Assembly (NCBI GenBank): GCA_041690495.1
Contig: JAWLHE010000004.1
Location: 186,001-250,000 of the forward strand
Direction: 5' to 3'
Length of the DNA stretch: 64,000 bases
From: DATAAP01 sp041690495
GTDB lineage: Bacteria; Pseudomonadota; Alphaproteobacteria; CACIAM-22H2
Part shown: one piece after another, positions 15,918 through 25,258 of the stretch
Position numbering within the stretch: position 1 is the stretch's first letter
How the letters are laid out: every line of letters begins with the position of its first letter
Made by a program: the position numbers and the translations under genes
Notes under the pieces: model-generated
Database searches by the model: none
Told to the model about the DNA's origin: nothing
The model's input: the letters and a program-made list of their open reading frames with translations, nothing else

Positions 15918-17789
15918 GTGATAAAATGCCTGCCCAGAAATACTGGCGGCAACGGAGTCCGGGGATCGCTGGCTGCTCGTATCGGCCTGGCTGGCGTGAT
16001 TGCTGTCTGCGCGTTGCTGATCGGCCCCGCCATGGCGGCGGACGGGACCAGCACGGCGTCGCTGCCGCCCGCCTCCTTCGCCGACCGCCAGGCTGCTCTC
16101 CCGACCGTGCTCAGCGCCGCGGACGTGGCGGTCTATCGGCGCATCTTCGCGCTGCAGGAAGATGCCAAATGGGCGGCCGCCGACCGGGAGATGAAGCGCC
16201 TCAGCGACCGTATCCTCGTCGGCCACGTGCTCGCCCAGCGCTACCTCCATGCGCGATACCGCACGCCGCATGCCGAGCTTGCGAGCTGGCTTGCCAAGTA
16301 CGCCGACCATCCCGACGCCGGCATCCTCTACCGCCTCGCCGGCCGCCGTGCGCCGAAGAACGCCAAGGTCGATCGCCCGGTCGGCGGAAAGCTCCGCGGC
16401 TTGTGGGCGGCAGACGATCTCGGTCCTCCGCCGGACCGCGCACCGCCGCCGGGCCGCAAGCTCTCCGGAGACGCCCGGGCGCGGGCGACGGCGCTCAAGG
16501 CGCAGTTGCGCAGGAACCTGCGCGCCGGCCGGCTCACCGAAGTCGGGCGCCTGCTCGGCACCCGCGACAGCGCCCGCCTGCTCAGCGACGGCGAGCACGA
16601 CCACTTCAAGGCTCGGCTCGCCACCGGCTGGTTCACTCAGGGCGAGGACGGCAAAGCGCTCGAGCTTGCGGGCGAGGCGGCCAGGCGCTCCGGCAGCAAG
16701 GTGCCCCGCGCGCACTGGATCGCCGGCCTGTCGCTGTTCAAGCAGAACCGGTTCCGCGAGGCCGCCGCCCAGTTCGAGGCGCTGGCCCGCACGCCGCGGG
16801 GCGAGCCGTGGGACATCGCTTCGGGCGCCTTCTGGGCGGCACGGGCGCATGCGCGCGACCGGCGCTTTGCCGCGGTCAATCCGTGGCTGCAGCGCGCCGC
16901 CGAGCACCCTCGCACCTTCTACGGCCTGCTGGCGATCCGCCAGCTCGGCGTGCCCATGCCGTTCAACTGGGAGCCGCCGGCGGCCTCGGCACGCGACATC
17001 GAAGCGATCCGGCGTATGCCGTCGGGTGCGCGCGCGTTCGCGCTGATCCAGGTCGGCGAGGCCGGCCGCGCCGACGCCGAGCTGCGGCGCATCCTCCCCG
17101 GCGCCGGTCCGGCGCAGATGCGGACGTTGCTCGCGATCGCGATGCGCGGCAACCTGCCCGGCCTGTCGATCCGGCTCGGAAGCGAGCTGTCCGAACTTGA
17201 CGGGCGTCGCCATGACGGTGCGCTCTATCCCCTGCCGCCGTGGACGCCGACCAACGGCTACCGGGTCGACCGCGCGCTGCTCTTCGCGTTCATGCGGCAG
17301 GAATCGCAGTTCAACGCCCGCGCGGTCAGCCACGCCGGCGCGCGCGGCCTGATGCAGCTCATGCCGCTTACGGCAGCGCAGCTGGACGGCAAATCGTTCC
17401 GCGGTCGCGCCGAATTGCTGCTCAACCCGGTCTACAACGTGACGCTCGGCCAGCGCTACATCGTGCAGCTGCTGCAGGACGGCGCCGTGCAGGGCGACCT
17501 CATCCGCCTCGCCGCGGCGTATAACGGCGGCCCGGGCAATCTGGCGCGCTGGACGCGCAAGCAGGACAAGCGCGGTGGCGAGGACGATGCGCTCCTGTTC
17601 ATCGAAAGCCTGCCCTCGCCCGAGACGCGGCACTTCATCACGCGCATTCTTTACAGCTACTGGATGTACAGCGAGCGGCTCGGCCAGGGGACGCCGTCGC
17701 TGGACGACGTTGCTGCCGGACGGTGGCCGACCTACATTGCGCTCGACACCGGACCGGGAGGGTCGCGCCGCAATGCCGAAAATCGATGA
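15918..17789 (+). CDS. Soluble lytic murein transglycosylase (SLT family)
   Basis: Periplasmic peptidoglycan lyase that cleaves MurNAc-GlcNAc bonds with release of 1,6-anhydro-muropeptides. It probably starts at GTG 15918 (MIKCLPRNTGGNGVRG), followed by a signal peptide around residues 20-40 ending PAMAA. The long helical superstructure (about 50-440) precedes the SLT domain: catalytic Glu462 in FMRQESQFNARAVSHAGARG, LMQLMPLTA, NVTLGQRYI and AAYNGGPGNLARW. At 623 residues it matches Slt70-type enzymes. Its 3' end overlaps moaB by 17 bp. Confidence 0.93.
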   Translation: MIKCLPRNTGGNGVRGSLAARIGLAGVIAVCALLIGPAMAADGTSTASLPPASFADRQAALPTVLSAADVAVYRRIFALQEDAKWAAADREMKRLSDRILVGHVLAQRYLHARYRTPHAELASWLAKYADHPDAGILYRLAGRRAPKNAKVDRPVGGKLRGLWAADDLGPPPDRAPPPGRKLSGDARARATALKAQLRRNLRAGRLTEVGRLLGTRDSARLLSDGEHDHFKARLATGWFTQGEDGKALELAGEAARRSGSKVPRAHWIAGLSLFKQNRFREAAAQFEALARTPRGEPWDIASGAFWAARAHARDRRFAAVNPWLQRAAEHPRTFYGLLAIRQLGVPMPFNWEPPAASARDIEAIRRMPSGARAFALIQVGEAGRADAELRRILPGAGPAQMRTLLAIAMRGNLPGLSIRLGSELSELDGRRHDGALYPLPPWTPTNGYRVDRALLFAFMRQESQFNARAVSHAGARGLMQLMPLTAAQLDGKSFRGRAELLLNPVYNVTLGQRYIVQLLQDGAVQGDLIRLAAAYNGGPGNLARWTRKQDKRGGEDDALLFIESLPSPETRHFITRILYSYWMYSERLGQGTPSLDDVAAGRWPTYIALDTGPGGSRRNAENR

Positions 17790-18330
17790 GACCAGGCCAT
17801 TTTTGCCGGTCAATATCGCCGTCCTGACGGTCTCCGACACCCGCACGCTTGACGACGACAAGTCCGGCCGCACGCTCGCGGAGATGATCGAGCGCGACGG
17901 CCACAGGGTCGCCGCGCGCAGGATCGTACAGGACGAGCACGCCGCGATCGCCGGCCAGCTCCGGGCATGGATCGCCGATCCCGCAATCGACGTCGTGATC
18001 TCGACCGGCGGCACCGGCGTCACCGGCCGCGACGTGACCCCCGAGGCGTTCCAGGCGGTATTCGAGAAGGAGATCGCCGGCTTCGGCGAGCTTTTCCGCA
18101 TGGTCAGCTTCCAGAAGGTCGGCACGTCCGCGCTGCAGAGCCGCGCCGTCGGCGGCGTCGCCGGCGGAACCTATCTCTTCGCCCTCCCCGGCAGCCCGGG
18201 CGCATGCCGGGACGGGTGGGAGGAGATCCTGCGCTGGCAGCTCGACAACCGCCACCGCCCCTGCAACCTCGTCGAGCTGATGCCGCGCCTGCAGGAACAC
18301 CTGGCCGTCAAGCCGAAGGCGACCGTCTGA
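17773..18330 (+). CDS. moaB: Molybdenum cofactor biosynthesis protein MoaB
   Basis: MoaB/Mog-fold protein, a molybdopterin adenylyltransferase-type enzyme activating molybdopterin with ATP before metal insertion. The 185-residue protein begins MPKIDETRPFLPVNIAVLTVSD. It has DTRTLDDDKSG, the binding loop STGGTGVTGRDVTPEA (about 78-93) and LFALPGSPGACRDGW. No gephyrin-type fusion is present. It overlaps the transglycosylase stop and is convergent with the glycosyltransferase gene that follows. No other moa or moe gene is in the window. Confidence 0.93.
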   Translation: MPKIDETRPFLPVNIAVLTVSDTRTLDDDKSGRTLAEMIERDGHRVAARRIVQDEHAAIAGQLRAWIADPAIDVVISTGGTGVTGRDVTPEAFQAVFEKEIAGFGELFRMVSFQKVGTSALQSRAVGGVAGGTYLFALPGSPGACRDGWEEILRWQLDNRHRPCNLVELMPRLQEHLAVKPKATV

Positions 18331-18362
18331 TCTAGCGCTAGCCGCTCACATTCATTCTTTCT

Positions 18363-18971
18363 TCACCGGCGCCCGAATCCGCCGCGCTTCATGAAGGCGT
18401 TGTAAGCGGGCAGATCATCGACGTCGTCGAGAATGTCGATCAACGCTACGCGGCGGATCCGGAGATTCGTGCGGGTGTCGGTCAGGGCGTGCGCGCTCGA
18501 CCAGCGCACGCCCGCGAACATGTCTGCGCGCCGCGCGCAGCCTTTCGAGCCGATCAACCAAAAGCCGCCGTCGCGCGCCGGGCCGAGGACGACATCCGCG
18601 TGCCCCAGTGCGGCGAAGGCGCGTGCGACGTGGGCTGCGGTGATGCCCGGTATGTCGGCGCCGATAATGACGACGCGGCCCTTGGGCAGATCGCGGAACA
18701 CGCGCCCCATCCGCTGTCCGAGATCGCCAGCGCCCTGCTTCCGCCGATGCGAACGCATCGGCCATCGGCGCGCCATGCGCGCCGCACGGTCCGGCGTCGC
18801 CGCGATGATCGTGCGCCAGCGCGGATCGCGTCCGACCCGCCGCAGCACGCGCGCGAGCGTGCGGCGATAGAAGCCGAGCGCCGCGGCGGGACCGATAGTG
18901 CGCGCGAGGCGACTCTTGACTTGCCCGAGCGCGGGCGCCTTGGCGAAGACGACCAGGTACTGACGGTTCAT
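18363..18971 (-). CDS. TIGR04282/DUF2064 transferase (arsenosugar-type)
   Basis: A nucleotidyltransferase-like 202-residue protein of the DUF2064/TIGR04282 group, often annotated as an arsenosugar biosynthesis glycosyltransferase and found beside TIGR04283 proteins. Features: VVFAKAPALGQVKSRLA at the N-terminus, KGRVVIIGADIPGITAAHV with the metal-binding Asp, and VLGPARDGGFWLIG. The ATG overlaps the stop of the upstream TIGR04283 gene by 4 bp, so the two are coupled. The arsenosugar role comes from the family label; no radical SAM ArsS or methyltransferase ArsM gene is adjacent. Confidence 0.87.
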   Translation of the reverse strand: MNRQYLVVFAKAPALGQVKSRLARTIGPAAALGFYRRTLARVLRRVGRDPRWRTIIAATPDRAARMARRWPMRSHRRKQGAGDLGQRMGRVFRDLPKGRVVIIGADIPGITAAHVARAFAALGHADVVLGPARDGGFWLIGSKGCARRADMFAGVRWSSAHALTDTRTNLRIRRVALIDILDDVDDLPAYNAFMKRGGFGRR

Positions 18972-19648
18972 CGGTAGAGCCGCACGAGCCGGTTGGGCGG
19001 CACGCCGAGGAAGTACAGCGAAAGGCAGGCCAGATTCCGCAGCGGGCGCAGCCACCAGCCGTCGCGCCGGTAGCGTGCTGCCGACGTGACCGCGTCGTGA
19101 TCGAGGCTGATAAGGCGTGCAGGGCCGAGCCGCCGCACCAGGTCCACGTCCTCCATCAGGGGCAATGGCCGGTAACCGCCGATCGCGTCGTATGCCGCAC
19201 GCGCAATCAGCAGGCCCTGGTCGCCGTACGGTAGCGCCAGCACAGCGCAGCGCAGCCGCACCAGGGTTTCGATGCGCCGCGCCCCGCGGCTATCCGCATC
19301 GAGCTTGAACCGGAAATACCCTGCCCTGCCTTCCGCCCCGGAAGAGGCGCGGAACCGCTCGAGCGCTTCCACCCAGCCTGCGGCCAGCTGCGTGTCGGCA
19401 TGCAGGAAGAGAAGCCAGTCGCCGATCGCAGCCGACGCGCCGGCGCGCAGCTGCGCGCCACGCCCCTTCGCCCCCGTCACCACCCGCGCCGCGGCGCGCC
19501 GCGCGATCTGCAGCGTCGCATCGGCCGAGCCGCCGTCGCTGACGACGATCTCGTGGCGAAGCTGCGCCTCGCGCCCTTCGGCGAGTGCATCAAGCGTCGC
19601 ATCAAGGGTGTCCGCCGCATCGAGGGTTGGAATGATGATGCTGAGCAC
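18968..19648 (-). CDS. TIGR04283 family glycosyltransferase
   Basis: GT-A fold glycosyltransferase of 226 residues. Starting at GTG 19648 gives MLSIIIPTLDAADTLDATL, the usual N-terminus. It shows IVVSDGGSADAT, LLFLHADTQLAAGW (DXD-like Asp), GDQGLLIARAAYDAIGGYRPLPLMED and a C-terminal SLYFLGVPPNRLVRLYR. It is the upstream partner of the DUF2064 gene (4-bp overlap). It is divergent from the kinase-like gene at 19684. The acceptor is unknown; the arsenic operon 4 kb away makes an organoarsenical acceptor plausible. Confidence 0.88.
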   Translation of the reverse strand: MLSIIIPTLDAADTLDATLDALAEGREAQLRHEIVVSDGGSADATLQIARRAAARVVTGAKGRGAQLRAGASAAIGDWLLFLHADTQLAAGWVEALERFRASSGAEGRAGYFRFKLDADSRGARRIETLVRLRCAVLALPYGDQGLLIARAAYDAIGGYRPLPLMEDVDLVRRLGPARLISLDHDAVTSAARYRRDGWWLRPLRNLACLSLYFLGVPPNRLVRLYR

Positions 19649-19683
19649 GAGTGTTTTTCCGCCTGCCGCGTTATCTATACACC

Positions 19684-20715
19684 ATGCACGAGAATCCCGA
19701 TCTTGCGGCCCTTGCCGGGGCCATCGCCGAACGGACGCCGTGGCACGACCTGCGCGCCGAGGATCTCCAATCGCTGCCGCAGAAAGGTCTTGCCCATTCG
19801 CATTGGCGGATCGTTGGACGCGGCATGCTCGTTCGCGTTCCGCGCGCCTCGGGCGACGGTCACGCCAGCGACTTTCTCCACCGCCAGGCGACATGCTTCA
19901 AGCGCCTCGAGCGAAGCGCGCGCGCCCCGCGCCTACATGCGATCATCGAGCCGTCGCCTGCCCTGCCGGGCGGCGCCTTGATCGTCGACGAGATCGTCGG
20001 GCATCCGCCACGCCTGCCGCGCGAGCTGTCGCTCATCGCCGAAACCCTCGCGGCGATCCATTCGCTGCCGCTGCCCTCGCCGGCGGACCGCCCTCCGCTC
20101 GACGATCATCGCGAGCCGTTCACCGACACGCTGCAGCTCGTCGAGCGAAATCGGCCCTTTCTCGAGCGCGCCGGCGTCGAGGACGATGCGAAGCGGCAGA
20201 TCGACGAGGAGATCGCCTGGGCGCGTGATTTCGCGGCGAACGGCGTGGCGGCAATGGGGGTCGGGCCGCGGACGCTGGTCGCGACCGACGCACAGCCCGG
20301 CAATTTCGTGGTCATGCCAATCGGCCAGGCGATGCTCGTCGACCTGGAGCGCTGCGCCTACGGTTCGCCGGCAATCGACATCGCCCACGCCACCCTGCGG
20401 CCTGCGACCCGCTGGGACGCGGACTGCGACACCGTACTGGCGCGCGACGAGATCTTACGCTTCGTACGCGCCTATTTCACCGCGGCGGGTCCGCGGTTCG
20501 AGGGGCCATTGCGCGCCTGGCTGCTGCCGATGCGGCGATTGACCTGGCTGCGCACGACGCTCGCCTTCGTACGATTCCGCGTCGAGCGCGCAACCGAAAC
20601 CCTCGAGCCCGCCGCCGCGCGGCACGCCGAGATGGTGATCGCCGATTCTCTGTCTCCAGAGACGATCGCCGCGATCCGCGGCGAATGGCTCGGGCCCGAC
20701 GCCCTATCTTTTTGA
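19684..20715 (+). CDS. Aminoglycoside phosphotransferase/choline kinase-like protein
   Basis: A 343-residue protein with the APH-type kinase fold. The phosphotransfer loop reads VATDAQPGNFVV near residue 200: Asp and Asn of the HxDxxxxN motif are kept but the His is replaced by Ala. The metal Asp is in MLVDLERCAYGSPAIDIA. A Gly-rich nucleotide loop is not obvious in the N-lobe, so activity may be altered. The ATG at 19684 gives MHENPDLAALAG; a GTG at 19651 would overlap the divergent gene. Substrate unknown. It is not evidence of antibiotic resistance. Confidence 0.75.
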   Translation: MHENPDLAALAGAIAERTPWHDLRAEDLQSLPQKGLAHSHWRIVGRGMLVRVPRASGDGHASDFLHRQATCFKRLERSARAPRLHAIIEPSPALPGGALIVDEIVGHPPRLPRELSLIAETLAAIHSLPLPSPADRPPLDDHREPFTDTLQLVERNRPFLERAGVEDDAKRQIDEEIAWARDFAANGVAAMGVGPRTLVATDAQPGNFVVMPIGQAMLVDLERCAYGSPAIDIAHATLRPATRWDADCDTVLARDEILRFVRAYFTAAGPRFEGPLRAWLLPMRRLTWLRTTLAFVRFRVERATETLEPAAARHAEMVIADSLSPETIAAIRGEWLGPDALSF

Positions 20716-20773
20716 ACGGGCCGGTAATATCGTCGCGGACTCCGGGCCGCAGGCCCGCGACCCGGTCCGCCTC

Positions 20774-22021
20774 ATGAACGTACTCTTCGAATTCCTCGAA
20801 TTCATCGAAGCGACACCGACGCCCGGCGTCCAGGATCTGCTCGACCGCGTGCTGTTCAAGAGCCGGAAGCTGACCGGCGCCGAGGCGGGCTCGATCTTCA
20901 TCGTTCGCCGTGCCGGCCGCCGCAGGATGCTGGAAAGCATGAGCGTGCAGAACGACCGTGTCGACATGAGCGCCCGCCAGTTCCGGCTGCCGGTCGACTC
21001 CAGCTCGATCGCCGGCTATGTCGCGCGGACCGGCAAGACCGTGCGGGTCGCGGACGTTCACCGCATTCCGTCGGGTGCGCCCTATCGTTTCAATCCGGCT
21101 GTCGAGCGCGATCATCATTTCGAGATGCGCTCGATGCTGTCTTTCGCCCTCAAGAACCACGCGGGCGAGGTGATCGGCGTCGTCCAGCTCGTCAACCGTC
21201 TCGACAAATCCGGCCGTCGGTACCTGCCGTTCACCGCCGGACAGGCCGCCCTCATCCAGCCGATCAACCATTTCGTCGGCGGCGCGATCGAGCGCGCCGA
21301 CATGATCGAGCGCATTTCCGAGCAGAACCGGCGCCTCGCAACACGCAGCAGCGCGCTCGCCCGCCAGCGCCGGCAGATCGCCGATCTCAAGGACCAGACC
21401 GAGGACGCCTTCCAGCTCTCGATCCGCCTGTTGGCGCGCGCAGCCGAGCTGCACGACGAGGACACCGGCAACCACATCCTCCGCGTCAACGAGTACAGCT
21501 ATGTGATCGCGCAGCACCTCGGCATGCCGCAGTCCTTCTGCGACGAGATCCGCTATTCGGCGCAGCTTCACGACATCGGCAAGATGAGCGTCGACCAGGC
21601 GGTACTGAAGAAGCGCGGCGCACTCACACCCGCCGAGCGCGACGAGATGAACCGGCATCCGGAATACGGCTACCGCATCCTGATCCAGTCGGACCGCCTG
21701 AAGATGGCCGCCGAGATCGCGCATCACCATCACGAGAAATGGGACGGTTCGGGTTATCCGGGCCGGCTCAAGGGCGCCGACATCCCGCTGTCGGCGCGCA
21801 TCGTGCAGCTCGCCGACATCTATGACGCACTGCGCTCGCCGCGCCCGTACAAGATCGGGTTCAGCCACGACGAGGCATGCCGGATCATCCTCGAGGGCGA
21901 TTCGCATCTCGAGCCGCGCGCGCAGTTCGATCCGGCGCTCCTTGGGCTGTTCGCCGAGCACCATCAGGAGATGGACCGCATCTGGCGCGAGTTGGCGGAC
22001 GAGCCGCGTGAGAGTACGTAG
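20774..22021 (+). CDS. GAF domain HD-GYP cyclic-di-GMP phosphodiesterase
   Basis: A 415-residue cytosolic protein: an N-terminal GAF sensor (about 15-175, with GAEAGSIFIV and GVVQLVNRLDK), a coiled linker (about 175-215), then an HD-GYP domain. The metal-binding HD is in LHDIGK (His266-Asp267), followed by HHHHEKWDGSGYPGRLKGADIP (shortened here to key residues H-H-E-K-W-D-G-S-G-Y-P). All HD-GYP signature residues are present, so c-di-GMP hydrolysis is expected, with the GAF domain controlling it through an unknown ligand. No response-regulator domain is attached. Confidence 0.92.
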   Translation: MNVLFEFLEFIEATPTPGVQDLLDRVLFKSRKLTGAEAGSIFIVRRAGRRRMLESMSVQNDRVDMSARQFRLPVDSSSIAGYVARTGKTVRVADVHRIPSGAPYRFNPAVERDHHFEMRSMLSFALKNHAGEVIGVVQLVNRLDKSGRRYLPFTAGQAALIQPINHFVGGAIERADMIERISEQNRRLATRSSALARQRRQIADLKDQTEDAFQLSIRLLARAAELHDEDTGNHILRVNEYSYVIAQHLGMPQSFCDEIRYSAQLHDIGKMSVDQAVLKKRGALTPAERDEMNRHPEYGYRILIQSDRLKMAAEIAHHHHEKWDGSGYPGRLKGADIPLSARIVQLADIYDALRSPRPYKIGFSHDEACRIILEGDSHLEPRAQFDPALLGLFAEHHQEMDRIWRELADEPREST

Positions 22022-22190
22022 GTTGTGAGAATTACGTAGATGACGCCATCGACGCGCCTGCCGACATGGCGACGGGCGGTCGGCCTCCAGCGATACGCAC
22101 CGCCCATGGCGGGGTCGTTGGTCCCGCCGACCGATGCAACCGGCGGATTCGTTCTTGATTTGTTCCATAGCGCGGGCGTAGAGTTTCAGG

Positions 22191-23279
22191 ATGCTCGACC
22201 GCCTGCCCGACCGCGCGCGTAAGGGGCGCGGGGCCATCGCCAATCCCGACAGCCGGTTCGACCGCGAGAAACGCGTACGGGTCGACGACGGCTGGCATCG
22301 GCCCGAGGACGAGAGCGACGATCCGCCGCCGATCGCCACGACTGTGAGCATCGACGCGACGCGCACCATCATCGCCCGCAACCAGTCGCCCGACATCCCC
22401 TTCTCGCAGTCGATCAATCCGTATCGCGGCTGCGAGCACGGCTGCATCTACTGCTACGCGCGGCCGTCGCACGGCTATCTCGGACTGTCGACCGGCCTCG
22501 ATTTCGAGACCAGACTGTTCGCCAAGCCCGAGGCGGCGAAGCTGCTCGCCGCGGAGCTGCGCAAGCCCGGCTACAAGGTCAGCGCGATCGCGCTCGGCAC
22601 GAATACCGACCCGTATCAGCCGGTCGAGCGCGAGATGAAGATCACGCGCTCGGTGCTGGAGACGCTGGCCGCCTTCCAGAACCCCTTCACGATCGTCACA
22701 AAGTCGGCGCTTGTCGTGCGCGACCTCGACATCATCGCGCCGATGGCGGCGAAACGGATGGCGAAGGTGTTCATCTCGGTCACCTCGCTCGACCGCGACT
22801 TCGCGCGCCGGCTGGAGCCGCGCGCGGCGACGCCGACGCGCCGCCTCGCCGCGATCGCCGAGCTGGCGAAGGCCGGGGTGCCGACCGGTGTTATGGTGGC
22901 GCCGATCATTCCCGGCCTCACCGACTGGGAAATCGAGCGCATCCTCGCCGCGGCGAAGGACGCCGGTGCGGCCAGCGCCGGCTACACGCTCATGCGCCTG
23001 CCTTTCGAGATCAAGGACCTGTTCGCGCAATGGCTGGAGGAGCATGAGCCCGGCAAGGCGAAGCACGTGCTGAGCCTGGTGCGCGAGGTGCGCGGCGGCC
23101 GTCTCAACGATCCCGGGTTCGGCAGCCGCCAGCGCGGCACCGGTCCGTTCGCCGAGCTGATCGGCCAGCGCTTCCGTGTCGCCTGCGCGAAGCTCGGTTT
23201 CAACAAGCACGACTGGTCGCTCGACCTGACTCGCTTCAAGGTGCCGCCGGCACCGGGCGACCAGCTCACTTTGCTCTGA
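22191..23279 (+). CDS. PA0069-type radical SAM protein
   Basis: A 362-residue radical SAM protein related to spore photoproduct lyase-like and PA0069 proteins. The cluster motif CEHGCIYC has Cys81, Cys85 and Cys88, followed by YARPSHGYLGLS. GTNTDPYQPVE and the C-terminal FNKHDWSLDLTRF are family features. Function is unknown; members are widespread in proteobacteria. It starts MLDRLPDRARKGRGAI. It ends 14 bases before the convergent arsenite pump stop codon would be reached on the other strand, with an overlap of the two 3' ends. Confidence 0.9.
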   Translation: MLDRLPDRARKGRGAIANPDSRFDREKRVRVDDGWHRPEDESDDPPPIATTVSIDATRTIIARNQSPDIPFSQSINPYRGCEHGCIYCYARPSHGYLGLSTGLDFETRLFAKPEAAKLLAAELRKPGYKVSAIALGTNTDPYQPVEREMKITRSVLETLAAFQNPFTIVTKSALVVRDLDIIAPMAAKRMAKVFISVTSLDRDFARRLEPRAATPTRRLAAIAELAKAGVPTGVMVAPIIPGLTDWEIERILAAAKDAGAASAGYTLMRLPFEIKDLFAQWLEEHEPGKAKHVLSLVREVRGGRLNDPGFGSRQRGTGPFAELIGQRFRVACAKLGFNKHDWSLDLTRFKVPPAPGDQLTLL

Positions 23280-24354
23280 TCACGCCCCCGCGCTCGTACC
23301 AGGATTGGCTGCGGTTGACGAGGCGCACAACCGACAGCATCACCGGCACCTCGATCAGCACACCAACCACCGTCGCCAGCGCAGCACCCGATTGAAAGCC
23401 GAACAGGCTGATCGCCGCGGCAACGGCCAGCTCGAAGAAGTTGCTGGCGCCGATCAGCGCCGAGGGGCCGGCGACGCAATGCGCTTCTCCGGCGGCGCGG
23501 TTCAGAACGTAGGCAAGCCCCGAATTGAAATAGACCTGGATGACGATCGGCACGGCCAGCAGCGCGATCACCAGAGGCTGCGCCAGAATCTGCGGCCCCT
23601 GGAAGCCGAACAGCAGGACCAGGGTCACCAGCAGAGCCACGAGCGAAGACGGGCCGAGCCGCGCCAGCAGCGCATCGAGTGCGCGCTGTCCGCCGCGCGC
23701 AAGCACGAGACGACGAACCGCCTGCGCGGCGACGACCGGCACGACGATGTAGAGCCCGACCGAGAGCAGCAGGGTTTCCCACGGCACTGTAATCGCCGAC
23801 AACCCCAGCAGCAGGCCGACGATCGGCGCGAAAGCGATCACCATGATCGCATCGTTGAGCGCCACCTGGGTCAGCGTGAAATGCGGCTCGCCGCGGCACA
23901 AATGGCTCCACACGAAGACCATGGCCGTGCACGGCGCCGCCGCGAGCAGGATCAGTCCCGCGATATAGGAGTCGATCTGCTCCGCCGGCAGCCAGGGACG
24001 GAACAGATAGCCGATGAACAACCAGCCGAGCAGCGCCATCGAGAACGGCTTGACCGCCCAGTTGATGAACAATGTGACGCCGATGCCGCGCCAGTGCCGG
24101 CCGACCGCGCCGAGCGCCCCGAAGTCGATCTTGAGCAGCATCGGCACGATCATCAGCCAGATGAGGACTGCGACCGGCAGGTTGACCCTGGCAATCTCCA
24201 TCGACCCGATCGCCTCGAAAGCGCCGGGTAGGACGGTGCCGAGAACGACTCCGATGACGATGCAGAGCGCCACCCACAGGGACAGCCAGCGCTCGAACGT
24301 ACCGAGTGCGGCGGCGCCGCGTGCCGGCGCGAGATCCGCCGATTGCGTTGCCAT
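23266..24354 (-). CDS. ACR3-family arsenite efflux transporter
   Basis: Inner-membrane arsenite extruder of 362 residues with about ten TM helices. Conserved elements: LMIVPMLLKIDFGAL, FINWAVKPFSMALLGW, the LAAAPCTAMVFVWSHL segment with the essential Cys, TLTQVALNDAIMVIAF and IGASNFFELAVAAAI. The ATG at 24354 overlaps the arsC stop, so the pump and reductase are coupled: ArsC makes arsenite and ACR3 exports it. Its 3' end overlaps the radical SAM gene by 14 bp in convergent orientation. Confidence 0.95.
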   Translation of the reverse strand: MATQSADLAPARGAAALGTFERWLSLWVALCIVIGVVLGTVLPGAFEAIGSMEIARVNLPVAVLIWLMIVPMLLKIDFGALGAVGRHWRGIGVTLFINWAVKPFSMALLGWLFIGYLFRPWLPAEQIDSYIAGLILLAAAPCTAMVFVWSHLCRGEPHFTLTQVALNDAIMVIAFAPIVGLLLGLSAITVPWETLLLSVGLYIVVPVVAAQAVRRLVLARGGQRALDALLARLGPSSLVALLVTLVLLFGFQGPQILAQPLVIALLAVPIVIQVYFNSGLAYVLNRAAGEAHCVAGPSALIGASNFFELAVAAAISLFGFQSGAALATVVGVLIEVPVMLSVVRLVNRSQSWYERGGVIRAK

Positions 24355-24863
24355 CAGGCGCGCTCCTTCGGGGCCTGTCCGAGCCGGCGCAACTGCGCCT
24401 GCAGCGCCATCCGGTCGAGTGCCTCGACGGGCAGCGCGCAGAGCAGCTTCACGCGCGCCTCTATGGCGCGGCACACCTCGGAGAAGACGCGGCGCTGCTG
24501 CTCGACGCTGCCCTCGGCGGCAGCCGGATCGGGGAAGCCCCAATGCGCCGTCACGGGTCGACCGGGCCAGACCGGGCAGACCTCGCCCGCGGCGTTGTCG
24601 CAAACCGTGATGATGAAATCCATCCGCGGCGCACCGTCGGCGGCGAAGACGTCCCAGCTCTTGCTCGCAAGGTCCTCCGTCGAAAAGCCGAGCTCGCGCA
24701 GCAGCGCCAATGTCATCGGATGCACATCACCTTTCGGATGGCTGCCGGCGCTATAGGCGCGGAACCTGCCCCTGCCCCAGTGGTTCAGCAGCGCTTCCGC
24801 CATGACGCTGCGCGCCGAGTTGCCGGTGCAGAGGAAAAGGACGTTGCGCGAAGAGCCCGCCAT
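24354..24863 (-). CDS. arsC: Arsenate reductase, low-molecular-weight phosphatase type
   Basis: Reduces arsenate to arsenite in the cytosol. The 169-residue protein has the catalytic loop LFLCTGNSARS with Cys12, an SAGSHP segment and the WGFPDPA Asp loop of the LMW-PTPase fold. FIITVCDNAAGEVCP supplies further Cys, consistent with the thioredoxin-coupled type. It is the middle gene of arsR-arsC-ACR3, 11 bases after arsR and overlapping the pump gene. Confidence 0.93.
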   Translation of the reverse strand: MAGSSRNVLFLCTGNSARSVMAEALLNHWGRGRFRAYSAGSHPKGDVHPMTLALLRELGFSTEDLASKSWDVFAADGAPRMDFIITVCDNAAGEVCPVWPGRPVTAHWGFPDPAAAEGSVEQQRRVFSEVCRAIEARVKLLCALPVEALDRMALQAQLRRLGQAPKERA

Positions 24864-24874
24864 TAAGGTTCCGA

Positions 24875-25258
24875 TCAGGTGGATGACTGGGGATGCATAC
24901 GGCTGCGCACGGAACGACCATTCCGTGATCGGGCCGATCCGTGCGCCGGCCTGACAGGCGCGCAGAGCTCGGGGCGACCGCCGCAGCAGCTCCGGGTCAG
25001 GAAATCGACGAGGGCCTGCATCGCCTCGAAATCGGCGCTGTAAAGAATCGACCGGCCATGGCGGACGGACACTACAAGTCCGGCATGGCTGAGCTGGGAC
25101 AGGTGGAAGGAAAGCGTCGGTGCCGGAACGCCGAGACGCTCGGCGATGTCGCCCGCCGCGAGACCGGCCGGGCCCGCCTGAACCAGCAAGCGGAAGAGCG
25201 CCAGGCGCGTATCCTGGGCGAGCGCCCCGAGGGCACGGACGACCGAATTCGCTTTCAT
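24875..25258 (-). CDS. arsR: ArsR-family repressor, Cys-rich C-terminus
   Basis: Winged-helix metalloregulator of 127 residues, first gene of the reductase/pump operon. The HTH lies in AERLGVPAPTLSFHLSQLSHAGLV (about 40-63, key residues TLSFHLSQL). A helix with no CxC motif is replaced by a C-terminal TRSCCGGRPELC cluster near residue 90, a likely arsenite site of the type placed after the wing. A long basic tail follows. It should repress the divergent promoter region 25259-25414 until arsenite binds. Confidence 0.9.
   Translation of the reverse strand: MKANSVVRALGALAQDTRLALFRLLVQAGPAGLAAGDIAERLGVPAPTLSFHLSQLSHAGLVVSVRHGRSILYSADFEAMQALVDFLTRSCCGGRPELCAPVRPAHGSARSRNGRSVRSRMHPQSST

Noticed and set aside
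15900..18125. 741-codon minus-strand open frame opposite the transglycosylase and moaB
   Set aside because: No domain, no ribosome site, covers two firm plus-strand genes.
18331..18362. Terminator between moaB and the DUF2064 gene
   Set aside because: TAGCGCTA is palindromic but too short and has no T-run beyond a weak TTCTTTCTT.
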